Shown here: positions 24,824 through 33,950 of the stretch, piece by piece | How positions within the stretch are numbered: the first letter of the stretch is position 1 | How the letters are laid out: each line of letters starts with the position of its first letter | Assembly (NCBI RefSeq): GCF_002911695.1 | Contig: NZ_PQBS01000010.1 | Location: 248,001-312,000, forward strand | DNA: 64,000 bases | Direction: 5' to 3' | Source of the DNA: Gracilimonas amylolytica | Lineage (GTDB): Bacteria; Bacteroidota; Rhodothermia; Balneolales; Balneolaceae | The notes under the pieces: model-generated | Databases searched by the model: none | Seen by the model: only the letters and a program-made list of their open reading frames with translations | What the model was told of the DNA's origin: nothing | Program-made: the position numbers and the translations under genes

Positions 24824-27406
24824 TCAGTTGGTGGTGGCCCCACTGATCGTATTTCCAAAGAAGATGGCATTGGCAAACAGTTTATTGGTGCCGTACCAGA
24901 ATGCGCGGAAATTTGGGTTATCGGTCATGGCAATGACTTTACCTCCACCAAAACCACTTACTACCACAGCGCCGGATCCTTTGATAAGCTCCAGATTTTC
25001 ATCGTTGCTGTAACCACTTGCCAGCGGATTATCCTCAGAGTAATAAACCGGTGTAGAATATGGATTTTCACCCTTCTGAATGAACAGTGTATTGTTCCTG
25101 AACAGGGTCATATCTTCCCGGTTAAATCCATAGGCCATTGGGTGGGTCAGGTCGAGTTTTGCATTAAAGATGCTTCCCCCAATAACCCCGGCACCTCGGT
25201 CTTCACCGGCTTTATCATAAGGGCGAACGGTTACTGTTGAGTCCTCATCTTGCTTCCGCTCTACATATTCTACATCAGCAAGTCCGTGCGCTTTTGCCCA
25301 ACGAATGGCATTCTTGAATACAAGCAGCGTTCCACCGTTTCTAACCCATGTTTTCAGGTTTTCCGCGGCACCATCGGAGATGCTGTATGTACTCGCTATG
25401 ATCACGTTGTAGCGACTCAGGTCCATGCGATCCATGTTTTCATTCTTTAGAATGGATAAAGGCATATGATAACGCTGATCCAGCAGGTGCCATGCTTCAC
25501 CAACTTCGCTTGAGCTGCTGCCTTCTCCTCCGATCATGGCGATCTTCGGTTCCACTAAATTTTCAAAGTTACGGCTACCCAGGTCCATACCGGAAGGTGT
25601 TAAACCGGTTGGCAGATTATATACCGTGATCCCATCTTCTTCCACGATCGTGTTTATAATATCGTGTACTGTTTCCGGATCATCCTGCGTTCCCATTGAT
25701 ACCAGAATGGTACCGTAATCAAACTGCTTGGCACCATTGGTTATCACAGATTGAAATGGCTTGGATGCCACTTTTACGCGAGCTCCATTGGCTAACAATC
25801 GATACACGGCTCTCGGAGCATAGTATTCATCCCACTCAAAGGCGTAGGCATAATCCGCCTTTCCGCCAATCAGCTCACCGTTTAACTCGGCGTCTTCCAG
25901 GGTAAAGTCCGAACCCAGCATGTTGGAGTTGTAATCACGGTTCAGCTCGGCAAACGGCAGGTTAAAGGCATATGGCATGGTCCACGTAGATACATCGTAA
26001 AACAGACTATCCGTAAACTCGGTTCTGCGCTCAAACATGGCTGTCAGCAACTTATATTGTTTTTGATTCGTCGGTACGATGTAAGCTTTACCGGCTTTGA
26101 AATCATTGTAGTCTCTGCCCAGCTCATACACATCGATCTGATTCCGTTCCAGCATCTCAGCTAAATGCATGCCACGTGCCTGGTCGGCTTCTTCACCGAA
26201 AACATAAGCTTTGATCGGGGCATCCTCAGCCTCTTCAGCTGCTTCCTGATAGAACTCACGGGTGTTGGCCAGCAATTCTTCTTTGAGTCCCTGTACCGCC
26301 TCAAGTGTTGAAAGCGAGGTCACGAACTGATTTCTAATGGTGAAAGGAAATTCCAGGATACCATGAATACTTTCCTGTGCATGTCCGCGCGAACTTCCCT
26401 GCTCAAACAAAATACCCAATGACCCATTTACATCCGGATAGGTCGAACCTTTACCGTAGTAGAAGTCATCAAAACTCTCTTTAGAATAGTAGAGAGATTG
26501 GATATCGTCCAAAGCCTCGGCATGATATTCTGCAATCGCGCCGGTCAGTGCCTGATTTCGCTGTGGCGTCAAAGGGTGTGTTCGGGAAGGAATACCCGGC
26601 TGAAAGAAGAACGTGGAATTGGTTCCCATTTCGTGATGGTCGGTCAATACCTGTGGCACCCACTCATGGAATTTGGCTACGCGGCCCTGTGATTCAGGGT
26701 GGATCATAGGCATCCAGTCGCGGTTCAGGTCAAACCAATAGTGATTGGTACGGCCACCGGGCCAGGTTTCATCAAACTCACGACTTTGCGGGTCGGTCAC
26801 TAATACATTCTTACTCTTGTTGGTGTTAGCCCAGTGCGCAAATCGGTCCAGGCCATCCGGGTTGATACTTGGATCCACGTTAATGATCGTGTTGTTCAGC
26901 ATCTCATTGATCTCAGGACCTTGTGCCGCTGCCAGGTAGTACACCACGGCAAGCGAGGCGTTTGATCCACTTGGCTCATTACCATGAACGCTGTAGCTCA
27001 TTGTCACAACGGCCGGCATTTCAGAGAGATTCAGATCGTCAGAAACAGAAGCATCAGTCAGTTGCAGATGCTCTTCCTTGAGCTGATCGATGTTTCGGTG
27101 GTTTTGCGGCGAAGTGATCGTCAGCATGAGCAGCGGACGATTCTCATACGTTCGGGCATATTCTGTGATAGTTACACGGTCAGAGGCTTCCGCCACGGCA
27201 TACATATAATTAACAAGCTGATCGTGCCGAACATGCCACTCTCCCAGTTCCGCTCCTAATATTTCTGCGGGCGTAGGAATGCTTTGGTTATAGCTAACAT
27301 CATCGGGAAGAAAATAATCGAGCGTGACGGGCTCAGGATTCAGTACCTGAGCTTGAGCCATCACCCCAAATAGCAACGAAAAAACGGCTGTAAATATCGC
27401 TTTCAT
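24824..27406 (-). CDS. Secreted M14-family zinc carboxypeptidase
   Basis: Exported zinc peptidase of 860 residues, signal peptide MKAIFTAVFSLLFGVMAQAQ. The M14 catalytic domain (about 45-380) has the HxxE zinc motif H141-G-N-E144, a downstream DHHEMG giving the third ligand (H257/H258), the INPDG and LNRDW substrate-binding stretches, and a candidate catalytic Glu in LFEQGSSRG. Residues about 400-860 form a long C-terminal part with a Rossmann- or glutamine-amidotransferase-like appearance (YNVIIAST), which is common in this large M14 subgroup. It probably digests peptides outside the inner membrane. The gene is monocistronic, and convergent with the NTF2-like gene. Confidence 0.9.
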   Translation of the reverse strand: MKAIFTAVFSLLFGVMAQAQVLNPEPVTLDYFLPDDVSYNQSIPTPAEILGAELGEWHVRHDQLVNYMYAVAEASDRVTITEYARTYENRPLLMLTITSPQNHRNIDQLKEEHLQLTDASVSDDLNLSEMPAVVTMSYSVHGNEPSGSNASLAVVYYLAAAQGPEINEMLNNTIINVDPSINPDGLDRFAHWANTNKSKNVLVTDPQSREFDETWPGGRTNHYWFDLNRDWMPMIHPESQGRVAKFHEWVPQVLTDHHEMGTNSTFFFQPGIPSRTHPLTPQRNQALTGAIAEYHAEALDDIQSLYYSKESFDDFYYGKGSTYPDVNGSLGILFEQGSSRGHAQESIHGILEFPFTIRNQFVTSLSTLEAVQGLKEELLANTREFYQEAAEEAEDAPIKAYVFGEEADQARGMHLAEMLERNQIDVYELGRDYNDFKAGKAYIVPTNQKQYKLLTAMFERRTEFTDSLFYDVSTWTMPYAFNLPFAELNRDYNSNMLGSDFTLEDAELNGELIGGKADYAYAFEWDEYYAPRAVYRLLANGARVKVASKPFQSVITNGAKQFDYGTILVSMGTQDDPETVHDIINTIVEEDGITVYNLPTGLTPSGMDLGSRNFENLVEPKIAMIGGEGSSSSEVGEAWHLLDQRYHMPLSILKNENMDRMDLSRYNVIIASTYSISDGAAENLKTWVRNGGTLLVFKNAIRWAKAHGLADVEYVERKQDEDSTVTVRPYDKAGEDRGAGVIGGSIFNAKLDLTHPMAYGFNREDMTLFRNNTLFIQKGENPYSTPVYYSEDNPLASGYSNDENLELIKGSGAVVVSGFGGGKVIAMTDNPNFRAFWYGTNKLFANAIFFGNTISGATTN

Positions 27407-27551
27407 GGAATTTATATTTGATTGGTGGTTAGGTCTTTAATTACGAATAGTATGGTACTACTTCAAAATGAAAAATGTTTTTAAAATGATTTAGTGAGGT
27501 TGGCTCTGATTATGTATCATCTCACTCCCATTTAACTATAATGTATGCTTC

Positions 27552-28802
27552 TTGAATAAGGTACATTCCACCTTCAAATATGCCTTCGGTCCCGGACTTA
27601 TCCTTGCAGCTGCGGCGGTCGGCGTCTCTCACCTGGTGCAATCTACCCGCGCCGGTGCTGACTATGGATTTACCCTGGTTTGGGCGGTCATTCTTGCCAG
27701 TTTGATGAAATACCCCTTTCTCGAATTTGGTCCCCGTTTTGCAGCCGCCACTGAAAAGAGCCTGATCGAGGGTTATGAAAGAATGGGTGGGTGGTCATTA
27801 TGGATCTACATTATCTTTACGGTTGGAACCATGTTTGCCATTCAGGCGGCCGTGACTATTGTAACCGCAAGCCTGGCCATTGAGCTAACCGGAATCGACT
27901 TACCACTTTTAGCCTGGTGTGCGATCATTCTGGCAATTTGTATCTCTATATTGATCAAGGGGCAGTATTCTGCTTTAGACTCGATGATCAAAGTAGTCAT
28001 AGTCGTATTAAGCCTGTCAACATTGGTCGCTTTTGCCGTTGCCTTTTTTGATGGCCATACCCCAACGATCACCGAAGCTCCATCCATCTGGAATGTAGCC
28101 GGCATCACCTTCCTGATCGCCTTGATGGGTTGGATGCCGATTCCTATTGATGCCGCGGCCTGGCATTCCCTGTGGACCCTCGAGCGCAGCAAGCAGACCA
28201 ATCACCGATCAACACTCAAAGAAAGCCTGCTGGATTTTAACATCGGATATATAGGTTCAGCCATACTGGCTTTGATCTTCCTGGGTCTTGGAGCGATGGT
28301 CATGTTTGGAACTGGGGTAAGTTTTTCATCGGCCGGAGCAGCCTTTGCCGGACAACTCATCGACCTCTACACTCAAACCCTCGGGGAATGGGCGCATTGG
28401 ATCATCGTTATTTGTGCTTTCACAACCATGTTCAGCACCACGCTTACCGTCACCGATTCCTACCCAAGAGTCAGTCGTGAGATCATTCGGGTACTGAATC
28501 CCGGATCGGTCAAGATCTCAAGGATATTCTCTTACCGGAACCTGATGATCCTGATATCACTGACTTCAGTTGGTTTACTTTATATCACGGGCAGTCAGTT
28601 TACTTATATCATCGATCTTGCTACCTCACTCTCTTTTTTAACGGCGCCGGCCCTGGCTTACATTAATTATAAACTCATCACATCAGATCAAATAGATAAG
28701 GAGTTCAAGCCTAAGAAATGGCTGATCGTCCTCAGTTGGTTTGGTATGATATTCCTTACCGCATTTGCCCTTACCTTTTTTTACTGGCGATTTTTCATGT
28801 AG
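27552..28802 (+). CDS. Nramp-like divalent-metal transporter homologue, atypical binding site
   Basis: A 416-residue membrane protein with about eleven helices that aligns with Nramp (SLC11) transporters from the first helix: GPGLIL, then RAGADYG where canonical proteins have QAGAQYG. The helix-1 metal motif DPGN is replaced by G24-V-S-H27, and the helix-6 motif MPHN by MPIP followed by IDAAAWHS. The fold is therefore Nramp-like, but the binding site differs from Mn/Fe transporters, so substrate is open. The start is TTG at 27552; no in-frame ATG lies nearby upstream. It is divergent from the M14 gene across 145 bases that show nothing else. Confidence 0.85.
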   Translation: MNKVHSTFKYAFGPGLILAAAAVGVSHLVQSTRAGADYGFTLVWAVILASLMKYPFLEFGPRFAAATEKSLIEGYERMGGWSLWIYIIFTVGTMFAIQAAVTIVTASLAIELTGIDLPLLAWCAIILAICISILIKGQYSALDSMIKVVIVVLSLSTLVAFAVAFFDGHTPTITEAPSIWNVAGITFLIALMGWMPIPIDAAAWHSLWTLERSKQTNHRSTLKESLLDFNIGYIGSAILALIFLGLGAMVMFGTGVSFSSAGAAFAGQLIDLYTQTLGEWAHWIIVICAFTTMFSTTLTVTDSYPRVSREIIRVLNPGSVKISRIFSYRNLMILISLTSVGLLYITGSQFTYIIDLATSLSFLTAPALAYINYKLITSDQIDKEFKPKKWLIVLSWFGMIFLTAFALTFFYWRFFM

Positions 28803-28988
28803 AGCACCTTTCCAGCGTGCGGAGCTCCTGGAAGCGTTGCGGTGGTGATTCATGAATACCTGACCATTTCAATCAGCGAACGCTCCAAGGTCTTTTCAGA
28901 CGCTTTGAGGTTCTTTTTCCGTTGTTCATTATTTACTGATAAGCTCTATATTTAAGCTCAAGATTTACAACAATTCTAAGACTCCGCT

Positions 28989-29654
28989 TTGCAACAATTA
29001 TACCCTCCAAGAGAGCCTTTTAATGCCTATTCCCATTACTTAGGGGCTTTAATATCCGCCGTTTGGCTTTTCTTTTTGATAAAAGCCGGTTCCAATAGTC
29101 CGCTTTCTTATCAGGTTTCCTTTTTTGTGTACGGGATCTCGGTGATCCTCATGTTCCTTTCAAGCGGTATCTATCACACCCTGAATGTTCAGAATAAAAC
29201 CGAAGAATTATTCCGTTTATTCGACCACATCATGATCTATGTGGTCATTGCCGGCAGTTATACCCCTATGTGTGTCATAGCCCTTCAAGGTGCCTGGCAA
29301 ACAGGTATGTTGATCGGTATCTGGGCCTTTGCCCTGGCCGGGATCCTCAAAAAAACGCTTTGGCTGAATGCGCCCCGCTGGCTCTCCACTGCTCTTTACC
29401 TTTTGATGGGATGGGTTTCCGTGATCATCCTTCCTCAGATCTGGAAGATCCTGCCTCATGCCTTTATTTACTGGATCGCTTTAGGTGGGTTGTTTTATAC
29501 CGTCGGGGCTATTATATATGCCATCAGAAAACCGAATCCCATTCCAACTGCTTTTGGTTTCCATGAGATCTGGCATTTATTTGTAATGGGCGGGGCTTTT
29601 TCTCATTATTGGGCGATCTATCACTATTTGCCTGAATTTAAATTTGCTGCATGA
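28989..29654 (+). CDS. Hemolysin III / PAQR-family membrane protein
   Basis: A 221-residue seven-helix membrane protein of the hemolysin-III (YqfA/PAQR) family. Diagnostic polar residues are in place: an early Asn-x-Ser-His (AYSHYLG), SSGIYHTL with Ser and His, FDHIMIY with Asp and His, and the C-terminal HEIWHLFVMGGAFSHY pair of histidines, which in PAQR proteins bind zinc. It uses TTG as start and overlaps the next gene by four bases (ATGA). Bacterial members have been linked to lipid homeostasis; haemolysis is not implied. The 186-base gap upstream has GC-rich inverted segments but no reading frame I can support. Confidence 0.9.
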   Translation: MQQLYPPREPFNAYSHYLGALISAVWLFFLIKAGSNSPLSYQVSFFVYGISVILMFLSSGIYHTLNVQNKTEELFRLFDHIMIYVVIAGSYTPMCVIALQGAWQTGMLIGIWAFALAGILKKTLWLNAPRWLSTALYLLMGWVSVIILPQIWKILPHAFIYWIALGGLFYTVGAIIYAIRKPNPIPTAFGFHEIWHLFVMGGAFSHYWAIYHYLPEFKFAA

Positions 29655-32587
29655 TGAAGTTATTTAAGGCTGCAGTTCTGACTGCTCTACTCCTGTTTCC
29701 ATCCCTGGTGTTCTCTCAACTGTATGTGCCACTGACCGTTAACCGCCCCGGTGGACTTGACTGGCAAGAGATAAAAACCGCCCATTTCCGGATCATCTTT
29801 CCGAATGGAGAAGATTCACTGGCTTACAGGTCGGCGGCCATCCTTGAAAGTCATTATGCCAAAACCTCAGAACTGACAGGCGGTACGCTGAAAAACTTTC
29901 CGGTCATACTGAATAATTATAACGATCTCTCAAATGGGTATGTAACCTCCATAAATTTCCGGTCAGAGATCGAACTGCCATCTATCAGAGGTAAAGGTAT
30001 GAATCCCCAATCGGGGGATTGGCTTGAAACGGTGCTGCCCCACGAACTGATCCATGCGGCTCACTTTAATGTTCAGATGCCCTTAAAGGAAAAGAAGGTC
30101 AGTTTTTCAAATCTAATCAGTCTTTTCTCTCCTGACCTGGCCAGAACCATTCATGGCTTTCCGCCTTACGGTTTACACGAGGGGCTGGCAGTATATTATG
30201 AAACGGAGTCCGTGGCTCCCATGGGTGGACGGGGAAACTATACCTTTACCATGAACCGGTTCAACTCCAATTTTGCCGGCCCGAACCGGTGGAATATGGG
30301 ACAGACTCTTATTCCCTCAGATTATTCCCAACCTTTTAATCGTCACTATATCTCGGGATATGCCTTTGTGGACTGGATGCAAAACAAGTATGGAGAGGAA
30401 GTCACTAAAAACGCGATCCGATATCACTACCATAACTTCTTTTTAGGATATGGATTTGCCCTACGCATGAAAACCGGAGCGTGGCCGGGTGAACTATATG
30501 ATATGTATGAAGCCGACATTGAAGCTGAAGAAGAACAGCGTATTTCCGGCATCTCCTTAAATACCACTGAACGGTCACAAATCATAGATACGCCTTTCAA
30601 GGGTGAAGAAACCCACGCCCCCAAATGGATCGATGATCAGTCGTTTCTTTTTTACGGGTCTTATTACAATGGACGCGTAGGATTTTATCGATTTGATCTA
30701 AGCACCGGAAAATTTAAACTATTAAAAGAAACATTTGGAGTATCCGATTACAATTTTGAGATCGAGGACAGCAGCTTGTTTTACAGCAGCTATCAAAGAG
30801 ACCCGTTATACCCCCGAACATACATTTCAGATATCAATAAGCTTGATCTGTCATCTCGAAAAACTCAAAAACTCACTACAAATAAACGAACCTTCGCTCC
30901 CACTTCAAATGGTGAAATAACACTCGCTCTTCAAACTGATGGTACCAACGGACGAATCGTACAGATCACAGATAACAAAGAAACCCGGGTTATCAAAGAG
31001 TTCACGAATGCCAATCCCATAAGCCTGGAATTCAATCCTAATGATCCTGATCAGCTGGCAGTCATCGTTAACAGAAGAGGTGTTCAGGCATTATGGATCA
31101 CGTCCCTTAACTCTCTTTCCGGTGACCTGGAAAATGCTCCAACCCTCGCCTTTAAAGATGCCTCGGTTCATGACCCCGAGTGGCACCCCACCGAGAACAA
31201 ACTCATGTTCACACTGGATGGAGCGCCGGCCATGAACATCTTTGAGTATGATCTCGATAGTGACCGTATCATTCAGCTTACCAGTTCTTTATTTAATGCT
31301 TTTGAAGGCAGTTACTCCCCCGACGGTGATCGTATCGCCTATATCATTCAGCAGGATAGTGAACGAAAATTGGCTTTATTAGACCGAAAGGACTTCTACA
31401 GTCAACCCTTATCCCAATCAAAATTACTGACCGGTTCAGAACTTAATAGCGAGCTGAACCGGCCGCTTTTGGGAAGTGAGATCATGGATGAGATCAAAAC
31501 CATCGAAAAATCACCCTACCGGGGTAACCTTAACTGGCTCAAACCGAGGTCTGTATTACCATCCTATGAAGAAAAATCCGGAACCCCTCAGGTTGGTGCG
31601 ATCATATCGAGCATTGACCCGCTTTCCTCTCAGGCATACTCGGTTGAAGTATCGGGTATCCAAAACCGGATCTGGTATGATGCTACTTATATGAATAAAA
31701 CCTTTTATCCGGGATTTGAACTCTCAGCTTACAGCGACCCCAATTTCTTTGTAGCCCGAGACCCCAACACGACGGAGCTCTTTTCCCTGATGAGACAAGA
31801 TAGAGGCTTTGGACTTACCCTTCCCTTTAACTATGCCTTCCGGGGAGACACCAGATTCAGCTCACTCAGTTTTTATCCATCCATCAATGCTGAACAATTC
31901 AAGTATTATGATCTGAGCGCCAATTCACTCTCCGATTTTTCTACCCGGTACAGTGCCGAAGTCTTTACACAATTAAGTTTGGGTATTCTAAATCTTTCAA
32001 GAGATATCCAGCCTTCGTCCGGTATTTCCTTTTTTTGGATCTATGAAAAAACCTTGAATGAACCGACAGCCGTGATCCAATTTCCCGGAGGACCGGCAAA
32101 CCGTGTTTTTACAGACCAGTGGTCGGCTTACTATGGGGCTTTTGGTTTTGTATCCCCATTAAGACGTTGGAATCAATCCCTAAGAATGGATCTTCAGTTT
32201 TTACAACAAAGTGATGCACCCATTTACAGCAACGATACCATTGTACCGCTCGGTTTTGATGATGAGGAGTTCCCTAATTTTGACCTGACCTCCGGAGAAG
32301 GCTATAATCACATTGGCCGGTTCAGTACACGCTACACCATTCCACTTTTTTACCCTGATAATGGTGGGCTCACGGTTCCTTTTTATCTTAGCAGCATCTA
32401 TTTAACTGCTTTCTCTCATACACTGACTGATATGGAATCATCAGACCTGCTTGATGACAGCCGCAGTATTTTCGGTGGCGGACTTCATCTGCAATTTAAA
32501 GTCTCGAACGTCCTGTTCGACCTTGGTGTTGGGCTGGCATATGAACCAACCAGAAATCGCACACAATTTATCTTTGGGCAGTTTTAA
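29651..32587 (+). CDS. Outer-membrane zinc-peptidase/beta-propeller/barrel protein
   Basis: A 978-residue exported protein. After the signal peptide (cut near FSQL) comes a gluzincin-like domain with H131-E-L-I-H135 and the third ligand E177 in LHEGLAVYYE. Residues about 300-600 are a TolB-type beta-propeller with repeated YSPDGDRIAY-like blades (for example AVIVNRRGVQALW and YDLDSDRIIQL). From about 650 on, alternating hydrophobic strands lead to a C-terminal aromatic (FIFGQF), the pattern of an outer-membrane beta-barrel. It is therefore inferred to hold a peptidase and a propeller on an outer-membrane anchor. It is translationally coupled to the PAQR gene and is followed with a zero-base gap by a DUF2911 lipoprotein. 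Confidence 0.8.
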   Translation: MMKLFKAAVLTALLLFPSLVFSQLYVPLTVNRPGGLDWQEIKTAHFRIIFPNGEDSLAYRSAAILESHYAKTSELTGGTLKNFPVILNNYNDLSNGYVTSINFRSEIELPSIRGKGMNPQSGDWLETVLPHELIHAAHFNVQMPLKEKKVSFSNLISLFSPDLARTIHGFPPYGLHEGLAVYYETESVAPMGGRGNYTFTMNRFNSNFAGPNRWNMGQTLIPSDYSQPFNRHYISGYAFVDWMQNKYGEEVTKNAIRYHYHNFFLGYGFALRMKTGAWPGELYDMYEADIEAEEEQRISGISLNTTERSQIIDTPFKGEETHAPKWIDDQSFLFYGSYYNGRVGFYRFDLSTGKFKLLKETFGVSDYNFEIEDSSLFYSSYQRDPLYPRTYISDINKLDLSSRKTQKLTTNKRTFAPTSNGEITLALQTDGTNGRIVQITDNKETRVIKEFTNANPISLEFNPNDPDQLAVIVNRRGVQALWITSLNSLSGDLENAPTLAFKDASVHDPEWHPTENKLMFTLDGAPAMNIFEYDLDSDRIIQLTSSLFNAFEGSYSPDGDRIAYIIQQDSERKLALLDRKDFYSQPLSQSKLLTGSELNSELNRPLLGSEIMDEIKTIEKSPYRGNLNWLKPRSVLPSYEEKSGTPQVGAIISSIDPLSSQAYSVEVSGIQNRIWYDATYMNKTFYPGFELSAYSDPNFFVARDPNTTELFSLMRQDRGFGLTLPFNYAFRGDTRFSSLSFYPSINAEQFKYYDLSANSLSDFSTRYSAEVFTQLSLGILNLSRDIQPSSGISFFWIYEKTLNEPTAVIQFPGGPANRVFTDQWSAYYGAFGFVSPLRRWNQSLRMDLQFLQQSDAPIYSNDTIVPLGFDDEEFPNFDLTSGEGYNHIGRFSTRYTIPLFYPDNGGLTVPFYLSSIYLTAFSHTLTDMESSDLLDDSRSIFGGGLHLQFKVSNVLFDLGVGLAYEPTRNRTQFIFGQF

Positions 32588-33163
32588 ATGGACCGATCAT
32601 ACCACATATATTTTCTTGGTACTCTGACCATACTTATAACATTGGTTTTGTTTAATGGGTGTGGAAATGGAAATACCGAAAATAATGGGCCTTCTGTTGA
32701 AACCAGAAAGAGTCCTATTGCCATTGCCTCCATCAAAAGTAACAGTACCTATATTAAAGTGGTTTATGGGCAGCCATATCGTAAGGGAAGAACTATTTTT
32801 GGGGATCTTGAACCATGGGGACAGGTCTGGAGAACCGGGGCCAATGAAGCCACTGAAATGACCATTACAGATACAATTCTGATGGGGGATGAAGCCATTT
32901 CTCCCGGGACTTATGCCCTGTTAACTATTCCTGAACCGGACTCATTCACAGTTATTTTGAATCACGAACTTGGTCAATGGGGGGCTTTCAATTATAATCC
33001 TGAAAGAGATTATAAGCGTATGAAATTCCCGGTTACTGATCTGGATGAACCTGTTGAAGCCTTTACCTTCGAATTTTCTAAGGCAGAATATAGCATGACC
33101 ACTATGTCACTAAAATGGGGATTGGTTCAGGTTGATGTCCCCACTCGATTATATGGAGAGTAA
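32588..33163 (+). CDS. DUF2911 lipoprotein
   Basis: A 191-residue protein with an N-terminal signal ending in a lipobox-like FNGC (Cys near residue 25) followed by a DUF2911 domain, recognisable from VYGQPYRKGRTIFG, WGQVWRTGANEATE and ISPGTYALLTIP. The family is common in Bacteroidota and its function is unknown. It starts directly after the stop codon of the outer-membrane peptidase, so the two are cotranscribed. Confidence 0.88.
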   Translation: MDRSYHIYFLGTLTILITLVLFNGCGNGNTENNGPSVETRKSPIAIASIKSNSTYIKVVYGQPYRKGRTIFGDLEPWGQVWRTGANEATEMTITDTILMGDEAISPGTYALLTIPEPDSFTVILNHELGQWGAFNYNPERDYKRMKFPVTDLDEPVEAFTFEFSKAEYSMTTMSLKWGLVQVDVPTRLYGE

Positions 33164-33180
33164 ATTTTAGGTCATAAAAA

Positions 33181-33204
33181 AAGGCAATGATCTCTCATTG
33201 CCTT
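33181..33204. terminator. Intrinsic terminator, best on the minus strand
   Basis: Ten-base stem AAGGCAATGA/TCATTGCCTT with a TCTC loop. The A-run before it becomes a T-run on the minus strand, where it ends the PorT-like barrel gene; on the plus strand the run is short. Confidence 0.85.
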
Positions 33205-33230
33205 CCAATTAAAATAATGTATCAGAGTTT

Positions 33231-33821
33231 TTAGAAATTAATGCCTACGGCCAGAGCAAACGCTCCGTTCTTCTCACCATCAGCATAGGCATCTTCAAAC
33301 ACGTCGGTTAGACCGGCTGTATATCTCAATTCGAAATTAAGTTTTGACACCTGCAAACCTGCCCCAACAACTACGCCGAAATCAGAGTTTTTGAAAACTT
33401 CATCGGCATCTACTGCAAAGCCGGCATCTTCAAGTTCAGAATTGATCGTAAAGCCGGCATATGGACCAAAAAATACTTCCGGTTTAATATTCACCCCTGG
33501 TGCACCAAAACCAAACTTGGCTAATACCGGTATCTGAATATAATCGACTGATAATTTCCCATCAGTACCCTCAGCATTGGCTCCGTATTGGGCGTACAGA
33601 AGTTCGGGCTGAATTGCAGCAGGAGAACCCGGGATATTAATATTGGCATACACACCACCTAAAAAACCGGCTTTATATTCGACTCCATCTGCATTGTTGA
33701 AGGTTGAGTAATTAAGGCCGGCTTTTACTCCGAATTTAGGTAACACCTGTGCCTGAGCCGTTGCGCTGAACAGAAGTATAATCCCTGTTACTAAACTTAA
33801 TATGGTAATCTTGTTTTTCAT
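33231..33821 (-). CDS. PorT-like outer-membrane beta-barrel protein
   Basis: A 196-residue protein with a signal peptide (cleavage near TAQAQ) and a chain of short amphipathic strands: FGVKAGLNYSTFNN, AGFLGGVYANI, IQPELLYAQYG, IQIPVLAKFGF and a final FALAVGINF ending in Phe. This is the OMP_b-brl_2/PorT-type eight-stranded barrel common in Bacteroidota. It is a single-gene unit with a terminator. A specific function cannot be assigned. Confidence 0.88.
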   Translation of the reverse strand: MKNKITILSLVTGIILLFSATAQAQVLPKFGVKAGLNYSTFNNADGVEYKAGFLGGVYANINIPGSPAAIQPELLYAQYGANAEGTDGKLSVDYIQIPVLAKFGFGAPGVNIKPEVFFGPYAGFTINSELEDAGFAVDADEVFKNSDFGVVVGAGLQVSKLNFELRYTAGLTDVFEDAYADGEKNGAFALAVGINF

Positions 33822-33950
33822 TTTGTCCCTTGTTTTTATTCATATTTAGTCTTCGTACCGAAGCCCTGTAGATACATCAGATCATTTTAATGAATTTAGC
33901 ACCTATTCACAACGTTAACGATCTGCCCTTGTACTACCTTCAGAGTGCTC

